From Anaerolineae bacterium (GTDB lineage: Bacteria; Chloroflexota; Anaerolineae; UBA1429), in NCBI GenBank assembly GCA_016928125.1, contig JAFGLK010000389.1:1-6965 (forward strand): a DNA stretch of 6,965 nt, given 5' to 3'. Each line of letters opens with the position of its first letter. Position 1 is the first letter of the stretch. Shown here one piece after another: positions 1 to 6,677 of this stretch. The notes beneath the pieces are model-generated. The model searched no databases. It worked only from the letters and a program-made list of their open reading frames with translations, and was not told where the DNA came from. A program made the translations under genes and the position numbers.

Positions 1-132
1 CCATGTTTGGCGCTTCCATCCGCAAGCGCGCTCCCAGACCCTCTGAATCCTATTCCCCTGTGCCTCCGATCCATGGCGGCCCTGTTCCCAAGGCTGTCGT
101 CTCGGGCCATACTGAAGGCAAACCGAGAAGGG
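1..132. other. left-edge region without a supported gene
   Basis: Three plus-strand frames are open from the edge for different lengths. One closes at a TGA at about 44-46, one at about 150-152, and one runs on to 240 where it overlaps the dehydrogenase start. None has a recognisable protein motif, and none can be judged with its upstream part missing. The short frame ending at 46 could be the tail of an upstream gene. I see no tRNA, terminator or repeat here. Confidence 0.3.
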
Positions 133-161
133 TTGACAGATTCGCCCGGTGACGCCAAAAT
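133..161 (+). promoter_or_regulatory. candidate sigma70-type promoter of the dehydrogenase gene
   Basis: A perfect -35 hexamer TTGACA lies at 133-138. A 17-base spacer separates it from CAAAAT at 156-161, which matches four of six bases of TATAAT. Transcription would start near 168, giving a leader of about 42 bases that includes the strong ribosome binding site. Seen: hexamers and spacing. Inferred: function. A housekeeping sigma factor in this lineage is assumed to use the usual consensus. Confidence 0.45.
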
Positions 162-165
162 GGCG
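153..165. promoter_or_regulatory. small palindrome over the -10 box, possible operator
   Basis: CGCCA, AAA, TGGCG forms a perfect 5+5 inverted repeat around three bases and overlaps the candidate -10 hexamer. That is a usual place for a repressor to bind. It is short, does not extend outward, and could be chance in GC-rich DNA. Confidence 0.25.
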
Positions 166-195
166 GCGACCAACCCGCAAACCAACAGAGCAAGT

Positions 196-203
196 AGGAG
201 GAG
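196..203 (+). promoter_or_regulatory. strong ribosome binding site of the dehydrogenase gene
   Basis: AGGAGGAG stands six bases before the ATG at 210. It decides the start: the next in-frame ATG at 228, where family homology really begins (MRALRLHG), is 24 bases away and too far to be served by it. Confidence 0.75.
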
Positions 204-209
204 CTATTC

Positions 210-1307
210 ATGGTGGGATCTGCTCGAATGCGGGCTTTGAGGCTTCATGGGCCGCACGATCTGCGCCTGGTGGAGGAGCCCATTCCCCAGCCACAGATCG
301 GACAGGCGCTCGTCAGGGTCCGCTCGGTGACGATCTGCCATTCCGACATCCACTACTATAACGAGGGGCGCATTGGCGACACGGTGAGCGACACCCCACT
401 TGTCTTGGGCCATGAATTCGCGGGCGAGGTGGTGGAGGTTACGCAAGGCGTGACGCACGTCAAGCCAGGCGACCTCGTAGCTGTCGAACCGGCTATCAGT
501 TGTGGCGAGTGCCGCTATTGCCGCGAAGGCGACCCCAATCTCTGCGAACACATCTTGTTCTCTGGAACCCCGCCTCAAGACGGCGCTTTGCGCGAGTATG
601 TGGCCTTTGGGCGCGAGTTTCTGTTCCCCCTGCCCGCGGGGCTGAGCGCAGATGAGGGCGCGATGCTCGAGCCTTTGGGCGTCGCGATCCATGCCTGGGA
701 CCTGGCCGATGTGCGGGTCGGCGAGACGGTGGCGATCGTTGGGTGCGGGCCGATCGGGCTTTTGCTTGTGCAACTGGCTCTGATCGGCGGGGCTTCGCAG
801 GTCTTTGCCGTCGAGCCATTGGCTTATCGTCGGGAGAGGGCCGCGGCCCTGGGCGCGATTCCGATCCCTTCTCTTGAGCAGGAGACATCGCCTGAATTGG
901 TCACGGAGATAGAGGCCTTGGTTGCAGAGGCGTGGGCGGGCCATGCCTGGAAAGGCCATGGTGTGGATGTGGCGATTGAGGTCGCCGGGACGTTGGCGGC
1001 ACAAGAGGAAGCGGCGCGGGTCGTCAAGCGCGGTGGCACCGTGGTGCTCGTCGGCATTCCGGCGGAGGATCAGGTGGTCTTACCCCATCATGTTGCGCGC
1101 CGCAAGGGACTCACCATCAAGATGGCGCGTCGCATGAAGCACACGTACCCGCGCGCCATTGAGCTTGCCAGCCACATAGGGCAAAGCGCCTATATCGACT
1201 TGAAGCCTTTTATCACCCACCACTTTTCGCTCGAGGAGGCGGCCCAAGCTTTTCCTCTGGTGCAGAACTACAGCGATCGAGTGCTCAAGGCCGCGGTGCA
1301 TCCCTGA
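210..1307 (+). CDS. zinc-dependent polyol (sorbitol/xylitol-type) dehydrogenase, MDR family
   Basis: This 365-residue cytoplasmic enzyme probably oxidises a sugar alcohol or other secondary alcohol to the ketose with NAD+. An N-terminal GroES-like catalytic domain (about 7-145) precedes a Rossmann domain (about 165-310) and a C-terminal return to the catalytic fold. The catalytic zinc ligands appear intact: Cys43, His68-Glu69 in the GHEFAGEV signature, and Glu154. All four structural-zinc cysteines are present (98, 101, 104, 112). The nucleotide loop is GCGPIG (178-183), and Glu202 after the second strand suggests NAD over NADP; Asp is more usual there. The KGLTIKMARRMKHTYPRAI stretch resembles sorbitol/L-iditol/xylitol dehydrogenases. 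Start chosen by the Shine-Dalgarno sequence. The length is normal and no defect is seen. It is a single-gene unit convergent with the kinase block. The exact substrate cannot be read from the sequence; threonine or other alcohol dehydrogenase activity remains possible. Confidence 0.93.
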   Translation: MVGSARMRALRLHGPHDLRLVEEPIPQPQIGQALVRVRSVTICHSDIHYYNEGRIGDTVSDTPLVLGHEFAGEVVEVTQGVTHVKPGDLVAVEPAISCGECRYCREGDPNLCEHILFSGTPPQDGALREYVAFGREFLFPLPAGLSADEGAMLEPLGVAIHAWDLADVRVGETVAIVGCGPIGLLLVQLALIGGASQVFAVEPLAYRRERAAALGAIPIPSLEQETSPELVTEIEALVAEAWAGHAWKGHGVDVAIEVAGTLAAQEEAARVVKRGGTVVLVGIPAEDQVVLPHHVARRKGLTIKMARRMKHTYPRAIELASHIGQSAYIDLKPFITHHFSLEEAAQAFPLVQNYSDRVLKAAVHP

Positions 1308-1309
1308 GA

Positions 1310-1367
1310 CCCGACGCAAACCAAGCTCAGCGATTGCAGCGGCGCTTGGCTTGAACCCTTGCGTGGG
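1310..1367 (+). terminator. composite inverted repeat after the dehydrogenase, possible terminator
   Basis: Starting three bases after the TGA, CCC-g-ACGCAA (1310-1319) can pair with TTGCGTGGG (1359-1367), leaving one bulged G. It encloses a second arm, CCAAGC (1321-1326) with GCTTGG (1344-1349). Together this is about 15 base pairs. No T-run follows, so a classical intrinsic terminator is not shown. The structure may be weak, a 3'-end stabiliser, or chance. Confidence 0.35.
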
Positions 1368-1389
1368 CTTGGATCTTGCTCTGCGGCGA

Positions 1390-1416
1390 GGAGCAGGCAC
1401 ACAGCATGGCTGCTCC
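1390..1416 (-). terminator. hairpin between convergent genes, possible kinase-operon terminator
   Basis: GGAGCAG (1390-1396) pairs perfectly with CTGCTCC (1410-1416) over a 13-base loop. It lies 20-46 bases beyond the kinase stop codon at 1436-1438, a suitable place to end the minus-strand transcript. No T-run follows on either strand, so the call rests on the stem and its position only. Confidence 0.35.
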
Positions 1417-1435
1417 CAAATCACCAGATGTGGGC

Positions 1436-3799
1436 TCAGTTAACGGGTGTCTGCCTGCGCACAGGCGTGGTAAAGTCGATCACCAGTTCTTGGTCCTGAG
1501 GCAGTTCCTTGGGGAGCACAAAGCTAAAGGTACTCCCTTCGCCAAGCTCGCTTTCCACCCAGATGGTGCCATGGTGATACTCGATGATGAACTTGCAGAT
1601 GGTGAGGCCTAGGCCGGCCCCGCGATAGGAGCGTGTGGCGCTGCTGTCGACTTGGTAGAAACGCTGGAAGATCTGGGGCTGCTCCTCCTTGGGGATACCA
1701 ATGCCCGTATCTCGCACAGAGACCTGCACCTGATCGCCCAGATCCTCGGCCATGACCGTCACGGAGCCCTTCTCGGGCGTGAATTTGATCGCATTCGAAA
1801 TCAGGTTCGTCAGCACCTGCTCGATGCGCATGGGATCAGCCTCAATCAGCGCAATATCCTCGGGGATCTGATTCAGAAGTGTCAGATTGCCCTCTTGGGC
1901 CAGAGGACTGAGTCTCTCCATGACGCCGTCAGCGATGTCGTAAAGGGAGATTTGCTCAGGCTCAAGCTTGACCTTTCCGGCTTCCATTCGCGAAAACTCG
2001 AGCAGATCATCGATCAGCCGCTGGAGATTGGTGGTCGACTCCTTAACTGTCGTCAAAAAGTCGCGCTGCAGCTCGGTCAGTTCGCCCGTCTTGCCCATCA
2101 GAATGATCTCGACAAAGCCCTTGATCGAGTGTAGAGGTGTGCGCAACTCGTGCGACACGACGGACAAGAAGTTGGACTTGACTTGCTCGACCTCCTTCTG
2201 ACTGGTCACATCACGCATCACGATCACAACGCCGCGGACACGATCCTGCGCTCCCTTGATGACCGAGGCCAAGGACTGAAAGATCTGGTCGCTATCATCC
2301 TCCCTGGGCAGACTAATCTCACGGATGACCGGGAGATCGATACCGTCCAAGGTGTCTCGCGCCAAGTCAAGCAGATCCTGATTGGAAACCAGCTCAGGCA
2401 GGCGCACGCCCTTCTTTGGCGCCTGATATACGTAAAAGATACGTGCCGCAACGGGGTTCATCATCATCAACTGCAGGCTCGGGTCGACCACGATCACGCC
2501 GTCGCCAATGCCGGCCAAGACCGCTTCCAGCTCGTTGCTCTTTTCAAGCACGCTTTGATAGAGCCGGGCGGTCTGTTTTTCCTGGGCTACCAGCTGTTCA
2601 TAGAGAGAGGCCTTCATCACGGCCATGGTGGCCTGATCAGCAAACGCCTCCAGGAGCTCCATATCCGTGGCCGTAAAGGCATCCCGTTCTGGGCTGGTGG
2701 CTGTGAGGGCCCCGATGACAGGCTGCATACCTCCTTCGGCCGAGATCAGCGGCACGCTCAAGAGCGATTCCACTGGCCATGAACCAATGGGCTGGAAGCG
2801 CGGATCATCTCTGATCGAGTGGATCAGAACAGGCTTGCGGTTCTCAACGACCCAGCCGGCCACGCCCTGGCCGATGCGAAACGAGGTGCCGTGCAGTTGA
2901 GTCTGCGGTATGCCGGCCGCCGCCTTGGTCACCACAAGCTGGCGACTCTCGTCGACCAGCGCAATGCTGCAGCGCGCTCCTTTCAAGACCCGTGTGGCGC
3001 TCTCCACAATGATCTGGAGCAACTCATCTAGAGCCAGCAAAGAGTTGACCGCTTTGACGCTCTCTTGAATGGAGCGAAGCTCAAGAACCCGGTTGGCCAG
3101 CTCATTGGCCGTCTCCTGGAGAACGCGTCCCTGGTTGTCAAGGTCCCGGCTCTTTTGTGAGAGGTTGGCGTCCAAACTGAGGATGGAGCGTTGTCTTCGC
3201 TTGAGCGTGCGCCCAACTACCAAAGCGCTGGCAACGAGAGCAAAAAGGCCGCCATAGCGAAGCAAAAATCCGCGATCGACAAGGAAAAAGAGGCTCTGCG
3301 CATCCAGGTAGGCCGCGCCGATCCAGAGAACACCTGAACTGAAAGAGATCAGAATCAGGCCTTGGGCGTACAGGAAATACACAGCCGACTTGAGCGCCAA
3401 TACGGCATAGAGAAGATAGAGCTCACTGCGAAAGCCGCCGGTCAGGGCAATGAGCGCCGTGACGTACAAGTGATCCAGAAGAAAGGAGACGAGAATCCAT
3501 GCCCTTTGTTTGGGCAGCGATCGATAGGCCCGACGCCATCGCGCCGCCAAGCTTGGTGGCAGAAAGAGCAGCATCCAAACCAGATTCGTGAATGCATAGG
3601 CGACCAGAAGAAGAGCCTCTCCGCTCCACGAACGGAGGGGCAATGACCAATCGATGGGACCTATGCCACGCCAGAGCCAGAGCGCCACGATGCAGACCGC
3701 CCATAGGCTCCAGCGCATCGCGTTCCCATAGCGCCCCTCGGTGCGGTACAGAGATCTGGCGATCTGTGGATCTGGATTCGTTAGCCGGCCGTTCTGCAT
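1436..3799 (-). CDS. membrane hybrid-sensing histidine kinase (6 TM, coiled coil, GAF, PAS, HisKA, HATPase_c)
   Basis: A 787-residue inner-membrane sensor kinase that should autophosphorylate on His550 and pass phosphate to a response regulator not present in the window. In order: about six hydrophobic segments (roughly 28-47, 61-81, 100-122, 125-144, 146-165, 179-196); a charged coiled-coil-like linker (197-249); a GAF domain (250-395, with the GQGVAGWVVENRKPV signature); a PAS domain (about 415-535, with DGVIVVD); HisKA with SHELRTPLHSIKGF (H550); and HATPase_c with N-box NLISNAIKF (N665, N669), G1 DTGIGIP (697-703), F-box FQRFYQV and G2 GAGLGL (727-732). All catalytic boxes are intact, and the HELRT form fits a kinase/phosphatase. 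There is almost no outer loop, so sensing is probably intramembrane or cytoplasmic. Start: ATG at 3799. A TTG at 3892 would add 31 residues and a GTG lies at 3802; none has a clear Shine-Dalgarno sequence. It is the last gene of the minus-strand block. No receiver domain is fused. Confidence 0.93.
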   Translation of the reverse strand: MQNGRLTNPDPQIARSLYRTEGRYGNAMRWSLWAVCIVALWLWRGIGPIDWSLPLRSWSGEALLLVAYAFTNLVWMLLFLPPSLAARWRRAYRSLPKQRAWILVSFLLDHLYVTALIALTGGFRSELYLLYAVLALKSAVYFLYAQGLILISFSSGVLWIGAAYLDAQSLFFLVDRGFLLRYGGLFALVASALVVGRTLKRRQRSILSLDANLSQKSRDLDNQGRVLQETANELANRVLELRSIQESVKAVNSLLALDELLQIIVESATRVLKGARCSIALVDESRQLVVTKAAAGIPQTQLHGTSFRIGQGVAGWVVENRKPVLIHSIRDDPRFQPIGSWPVESLLSVPLISAEGGMQPVIGALTATSPERDAFTATDMELLEAFADQATMAVMKASLYEQLVAQEKQTARLYQSVLEKSNELEAVLAGIGDGVIVVDPSLQLMMMNPVAARIFYVYQAPKKGVRLPELVSNQDLLDLARDTLDGIDLPVIREISLPREDDSDQIFQSLASVIKGAQDRVRGVVIVMRDVTSQKEVEQVKSNFLSVVSHELRTPLHSIKGFVEIILMGKTGELTELQRDFLTTVKESTTNLQRLIDDLLEFSRMEAGKVKLEPEQISLYDIADGVMERLSPLAQEGNLTLLNQIPEDIALIEADPMRIEQVLTNLISNAIKFTPEKGSVTVMAEDLGDQVQVSVRDTGIGIPKEEQPQIFQRFYQVDSSATRSYRGAGLGLTICKFIIEYHHGTIWVESELGEGSTFSFVLPKELPQDQELVIDFTTPVRRQTPVN

Positions 3800-3819
3800 C
3801 ACTCTGTCACTGATATCTG

Positions 3820-3829
3820 CATCTATTGA
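3820..3829 (-). promoter_or_regulatory. shared decamer TCAATAGATG upstream of the kinase
   Basis: Read on the minus strand, TCAATAGATG ends 20 bases before the kinase ATG. The same ten bases occur at 6649-6658, 11 bases before the TPR-protein start. It could be a regulator half-site, a promoter element or chance. If translation really began at the TTG at 3892, this copy would lie inside the coding region, which would weaken the idea. Confidence 0.25.
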
Positions 3830-3859
3830 CTGACCAATTGTCGCCCTCAGGCAGTGGGA

Positions 3860-3873
3860 CCCCGACGCCGGGG
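3860..3873 (-). other. small GC-rich hairpin between propeller and kinase genes
   Basis: CCCCG, four-base loop, CGGGG forms a perfect 5-bp GC stem in the 111-base gap before the kinase ATG. With no T-run it is not a convincing terminator. It could attenuate or protect the transcript and so lower kinase expression relative to the upstream genes. If the TTG start is used, it is coding. Confidence 0.2.
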
Positions 3874-3910
3874 CAGGAACACTCGATGCCAAGCAACGGA
3901 TTACCGCGTT

Positions 3911-5095
3911 CTAGCCAGCTGTCGGCAGCTCAATCTGCCATAGACCATCATTCGTAGCAGCATAGAGCAACTTGCCCTGCGAGCCATTGTGCCGGATGGC
4001 CAGAGACGACACGGACCGATGCCCCAGTCCCTCGCCCAACTGCTCCCAAGTGGCGCCATCATCTGCGCTGTACAGGATCCCGCCCCTGGCGATCCCGGCA
4101 TAGATCACATTGTCGGCTGGATCGACCAACAATGCAAGCACGCCGCGTTGGCGCAGCGAATAGGCCATGGGAATCCAAGTCGTCCCGCCATCTACACTGG
4201 CATAGAGGCCCTTGTCAGTGCCCACGCAGACCGTCTTGGGCCGATTGGGATGCACACAGATGGCATGCACCGTTGCGTGCTCCCGGACGTAGACCGAAGA
4301 AGCATCCGCCTGCTTCACGGGCAAAAGGGAGACGCCCGCGTCGGAATCATCCAACAGGACGCGCAGGCCTCTGCCTTTGATGCCCAGATAGAGATAGCGC
4401 GGTGCGCGCTCGCCGTCGGTGAGCATGTCCGGCTGCCATGCGCCGACTGTCAAAGCTTGCACCTGTTCATCGACACCTAGAGATGCGATCCGAAAGCGAT
4501 CCAGGTCCGCATCGCGCCCGGTGACCAGCGACAGATCCGAGGCCCAGTCGATTCGGTAGATATTCCCAAGGGTTACGATGTAGAGATCATCACCCGCGGG
4601 TCCATATGAGATCGCCTGGACACGCAGAGGCCCGAGCGCGCTCTCCACCCGCCAGGATTGACCTCCACTTTGGGTCGAGTAGACCATCGGCCTGGGTCGA
4701 TCGGCCGAAGAGGCGACGACGATCTGTGCCCGGCGCGGATCCTGAGGATGAACGGCCAGATCGAGAACACGCACCATCTCCAGGCGGCCGCTGGGAAGGG
4801 GTATGCTCGGCCGGGACCACGCTTGGCCGCCGTCCAGACTAAGATAGAAGCCGCCAGCCCCCCCCATAGCGTATAGGGAGGCCTGGTCGCTGGCCACAAC
4901 TCGAAGAACGTAGCTATCGCCGCTCCAGCTATGCACGGGCTGCCAGACAGTACACGCGTCTCTGGCCTTGACGAGGGGCAACAAAGCCAGTGGCAGCGCA
5001 AACAGCGCCAGCAGCGCCAGGCCATAGCCCAGTGCCATATCCTGAAACGCACGCCGCCAGCCCGCCTCAGCAGGGCGGCGCAAGTGAGAGATCAT
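3911..5095 (-). CDS. membrane-anchored Asp-box (BNR/sialidase-like) beta-propeller protein
   Basis: A 394-residue protein with a short basic N-terminus (HLRRPAEAGWRR), one hydrophobic anchor or uncleaved signal at about 20-43, and an extracytoplasmic remainder. Clear Asp-box motifs (S-x-D-x-G-x-x-W) are SLDGGQAW (86-93), SVDGGTTW (300-307) and SADDGATW (343-350), with a degenerate copy STQSGGQSW (140-148). GLYASVDGG and GGILYSADDG show the usual blade pattern, so the fold is most likely a six- to eight-bladed propeller. Such folds bind proteins or glycans. No sialidase catalytic Arg triad or FRIP motif is apparent, so enzyme activity is not claimed. The longest frame begins with GTG at 5122, but the ATG at 5095 has GAGGAG six bases upstream and is preferred. 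It begins 33 bases after the TPR gene ends. Stop is TAG. The role is unknown: a scaffold, assembly factor or ligand-binding partner of the neighbouring membrane proteins. Confidence 0.85.
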   Translation of the reverse strand: MISHLRRPAEAGWRRAFQDMALGYGLALLALFALPLALLPLVKARDACTVWQPVHSWSGDSYVLRVVASDQASLYAMGGAGGFYLSLDGGQAWSRPSIPLPSGRLEMVRVLDLAVHPQDPRRAQIVVASSADRPRPMVYSTQSGGQSWRVESALGPLRVQAISYGPAGDDLYIVTLGNIYRIDWASDLSLVTGRDADLDRFRIASLGVDEQVQALTVGAWQPDMLTDGERAPRYLYLGIKGRGLRVLLDDSDAGVSLLPVKQADASSVYVREHATVHAICVHPNRPKTVCVGTDKGLYASVDGGTTWIPMAYSLRQRGVLALLVDPADNVIYAGIARGGILYSADDGATWEQLGEGLGHRSVSSLAIRHNGSQGKLLYAATNDGLWQIELPTAG

Positions 5096-5101
5096 ACGCT
5101 G

Positions 5102-5107
5102 CTCCTC
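5102..5107 (-). promoter_or_regulatory. ribosome binding site that sets the propeller gene start
   Basis: On the minus strand GAGGAG, within TTGAGGAG, lies six bases before the ATG at 5095. It argues against the GTG at 5122, which lacks such a site and would put the upstream gene's TAA only six bases away. Confidence 0.7.
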
Positions 5108-5128
5108 AACGGTCGAGCCCACACTCCG

Positions 5129-6637
5129 TTACTTGCGCGAGGGTCGCGTCGGTTTGGGTTTGCTATCCCCCCCATCGCTCTTGGGCTCCGGCGTTGGCTC
5201 TGGCGTCGAAGTGTCTGTCGGCGTCACAGTCGCGGTCGGCGAAGGGCGCGGCGTATTCGTAAAGGTGGGCGTCACCGTGGGCGTATGCGTGGGCGTAGAC
5301 GTCGCCGTGGGCGTCAGCACGACCATCAGGGCATCCACTTGGCCAACCGCACACCCCTCGACCCTGGCCATTCGTTCTCGCGCGGCGACAGCGCTCCCGA
5401 TCTCTTCCAACTGCATCATCAAGCGGATCTGATGCACCAAAGCGTCACACAGAAGAGAGCCGACATGCCCCCCGAAATACATCGCATCGGCCTCGTACAC
5501 CGCCATCAGAGCGATGCTGCTCTCCTCCCACGCCCAGTCACTGTAGCGCTCGAGGCCCTCTTGGATGCCCATGGCCAGCGCGTTCGCCTGGGCAGCCTCT
5601 CGACTACTGCGACGTTCAGACACGGCAGCCTCGAAATCTCGTTGCGCTCTACGAAGGTTCTCGAGCATGCCATCGGAGATCAGATACGATGGCTCCTCGG
5701 GCTTGGGCGCATTGGCTGGTTGTAGATCGTCGGCAGCGAGCTTGAGGTACAGGGCTCCCCGCCCCATATAGGCTTGATAGAGCTCATCGCCGATGGTACC
5801 TGGCCTGTACTCGATATCGTAACTGCGAATCTCCTGGAGCCTGCGGATCGCGTCGCCGTAGGCCTGGCTCGCGAGATAGGCACGCGCTTCGGCGTGAAGC
5901 TGAATCACCCGGGCCAGCAGCCCAAGTCGCTCGATCCGATCCCTTGCATTCCTATACTCGGGATCTACGGCAGCGATCACACGCAGCCCTGCCAGGGCCT
6001 TGTCTACATGTGTGGCCGCCTCACCCAGATCATCGGCCACATCGGCGGCGTGCTCAGACTCTGAGACCTGATCGTCGAGGCATCCCTTGGCCTGATCCAG
6101 GCCATGAATCACTTCCTTATCCTCGGGGTACTCGTTAAGCAGTTCCGCAAAGACACCCAAGGCCTCGGCACAGCGCTGCCGCAAGAGCAGCGAGGTGGCC
6201 TTGTTCATCCTCGCGTCTTTGCTCTGAGCGATGGAGGAGAACCTGCCACTGGAGTATAGGAACACCCCCCCCACGACGACCGCCGTCACCAGCACGACAA
6301 TCAGAGCCCACCAGAGAGAGCGACGCAGGGATGGCGTAGACCGTAAGGGCACGGCCATCGGCGTCTCGACCGGTGGTTCATCTGCCCGCACTTCAACCTG
6401 CTGAACGGCCTCAGCCTCTTCGACTGATTCGAGCTGCAGAAAGATGCTAAGCTCGCTCAACAGCGCGTCGATGCCCCGCCGATTGGGTTGCAGCGCTTTG
6501 ACGCGCTCAAAGCATGCCTGCGCCTCTCGCCACTGGCGTCTGCGATAGAAGGCCATACCCTCATCGTAGAGCGCTTCGGGATCTGTTCGCTCGTTCAAGT
6601 CTGCGAGCTCTAGCTTGGCTTCCGGGTCCCTATCCAT
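5129..6637 (-). CDS. TPR / single-pass membrane protein with outer helical repeats and Thr-Pro tail
   Basis: A 502-residue protein. Residues 22-55 form a TPR-like unit (ALYDEGMAFYRRRQWREAQACFERV then ALQPN). The linker 70-100 is acidic. A membrane segment at about 108-128 follows RR at 105-106, predicting N-in, C-out topology. Outside, 140-430 is mostly helical with further TPR-like stretches: NKATSLLLRQRCAEALGVFAELLNEYPED (about 145-173) and a second near 245-275. Residues 442-482 are a run of Thr-Pro repeats (TPTATSTPTHTPTVTPT), then a hydrophilic basic end finishing RPSRK. There is no LPxTG motif, lipobox or catalytic signature. The Thr/Pro run probably acts as an extended, possibly O-glycosylated stalk or wall-contact segment. 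Start ATG, weak GGTGG site upstream; no in-frame alternative lies before the upstream stop. It sits 40 bases after the preceding gene. The family is not recognised by name; a scaffolding role bridging cytoplasm and envelope is inference. Confidence 0.85.
   Translation of the reverse strand: MDRDPEAKLELADLNERTDPEALYDEGMAFYRRRQWREAQACFERVKALQPNRRGIDALLSELSIFLQLESVEEAEAVQQVEVRADEPPVETPMAVPLRSTPSLRRSLWWALIVVLVTAVVVGGVFLYSSGRFSSIAQSKDARMNKATSLLLRQRCAEALGVFAELLNEYPEDKEVIHGLDQAKGCLDDQVSESEHAADVADDLGEAATHVDKALAGLRVIAAVDPEYRNARDRIERLGLLARVIQLHAEARAYLASQAYGDAIRRLQEIRSYDIEYRPGTIGDELYQAYMGRGALYLKLAADDLQPANAPKPEEPSYLISDGMLENLRRAQRDFEAAVSERRSSREAAQANALAMGIQEGLERYSDWAWEESSIALMAVYEADAMYFGGHVGSLLCDALVHQIRLMMQLEEIGSAVAARERMARVEGCAVGQVDALMVVLTPTATSTPTHTPTVTPTFTNTPRPSPTATVTPTDTSTPEPTPEPKSDGGDSKPKPTRPSRK
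5192..5314 (-). repeat. in-frame Thr-Pro coding repeat with a 6/12-base period
   Basis: This stretch encodes residues 442-482 of the TPR protein. On the plus strand GTGGGCGT occurs exactly at 5265, 5277, 5289 and 5307, spaced 12, 12 and 18 bases. Each copy encodes Thr-Pro-Thr in the same frame. The 5192-5264 side is more degenerate (Thr/Pro/Glu/Ser). The pattern fits expansion of a small unit by slippage followed by drift. Confidence 0.8.
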
Positions 6638-6648
6638 GTTGCCACCAA

Positions 6649-6658
6649 CATCTATTGA
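6649..6658 (-). promoter_or_regulatory. shared decamer TCAATAGATG upstream of the TPR gene
   Basis: This is the second copy of the ten-base element also found at 3820-3829. It occupies much of the 40-base gap between the partial surface-protein gene and the TPR gene, ending 11 bases before the ATG. The position would suit a regulator or internal promoter element, but no convincing -35/-10 pair surrounds it. Confidence 0.25.
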
Positions 6659-6677
6659 TCCTCATGGGCCATCGCTA

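Noticed and set aside
1..240. Plus-strand frame open from the left edge to 240 as an upstream gene end
   Set aside because: It would overlap the well-supported dehydrogenase start by 31 bases and cover its promoter and ribosome site. The sequence shows no recognisable motif.
204..1004. Long minus-strand frame of 266 codons opposite the dehydrogenase
   Set aside because: It is fully antisense to a gene with intact family motifs. Its product is Arg/His/Gln-rich with no domain, as expected for a shadow frame in GC-rich DNA.
1652..2782. Plus-strand frames of 160 and 210 codons opposite the histidine kinase
   Set aside because: They lie antisense to the HisKA/HATPase and GAF/PAS coding region. 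Their composition (HDH-, GQ- and RL-rich) is that of an antisense reading, with no motif or convincing ribosome site.
3911..5095. Active sialidase
   Set aside because: Asp-boxes are structural and common to many propellers. The catalytic arginines, nucleophile Tyr and FRIP-type motif are not apparent.
5192..5314. Possible CRISPR-like or noncoding tandem repeat
   Set aside because: The units are short, spaced in multiples of six bases and stay in frame inside a gene. They encode a Thr-Pro tail, and there are no unique spacers of normal length.
4931..5725. Plus-strand frame of 264 codons with an Arg-rich stretch
   Set aside because: It spans the antisense of two real genes and their gap. The Arg/Gly-rich part is only the reverse reading of the Thr-Pro repeat and of the bases around it.
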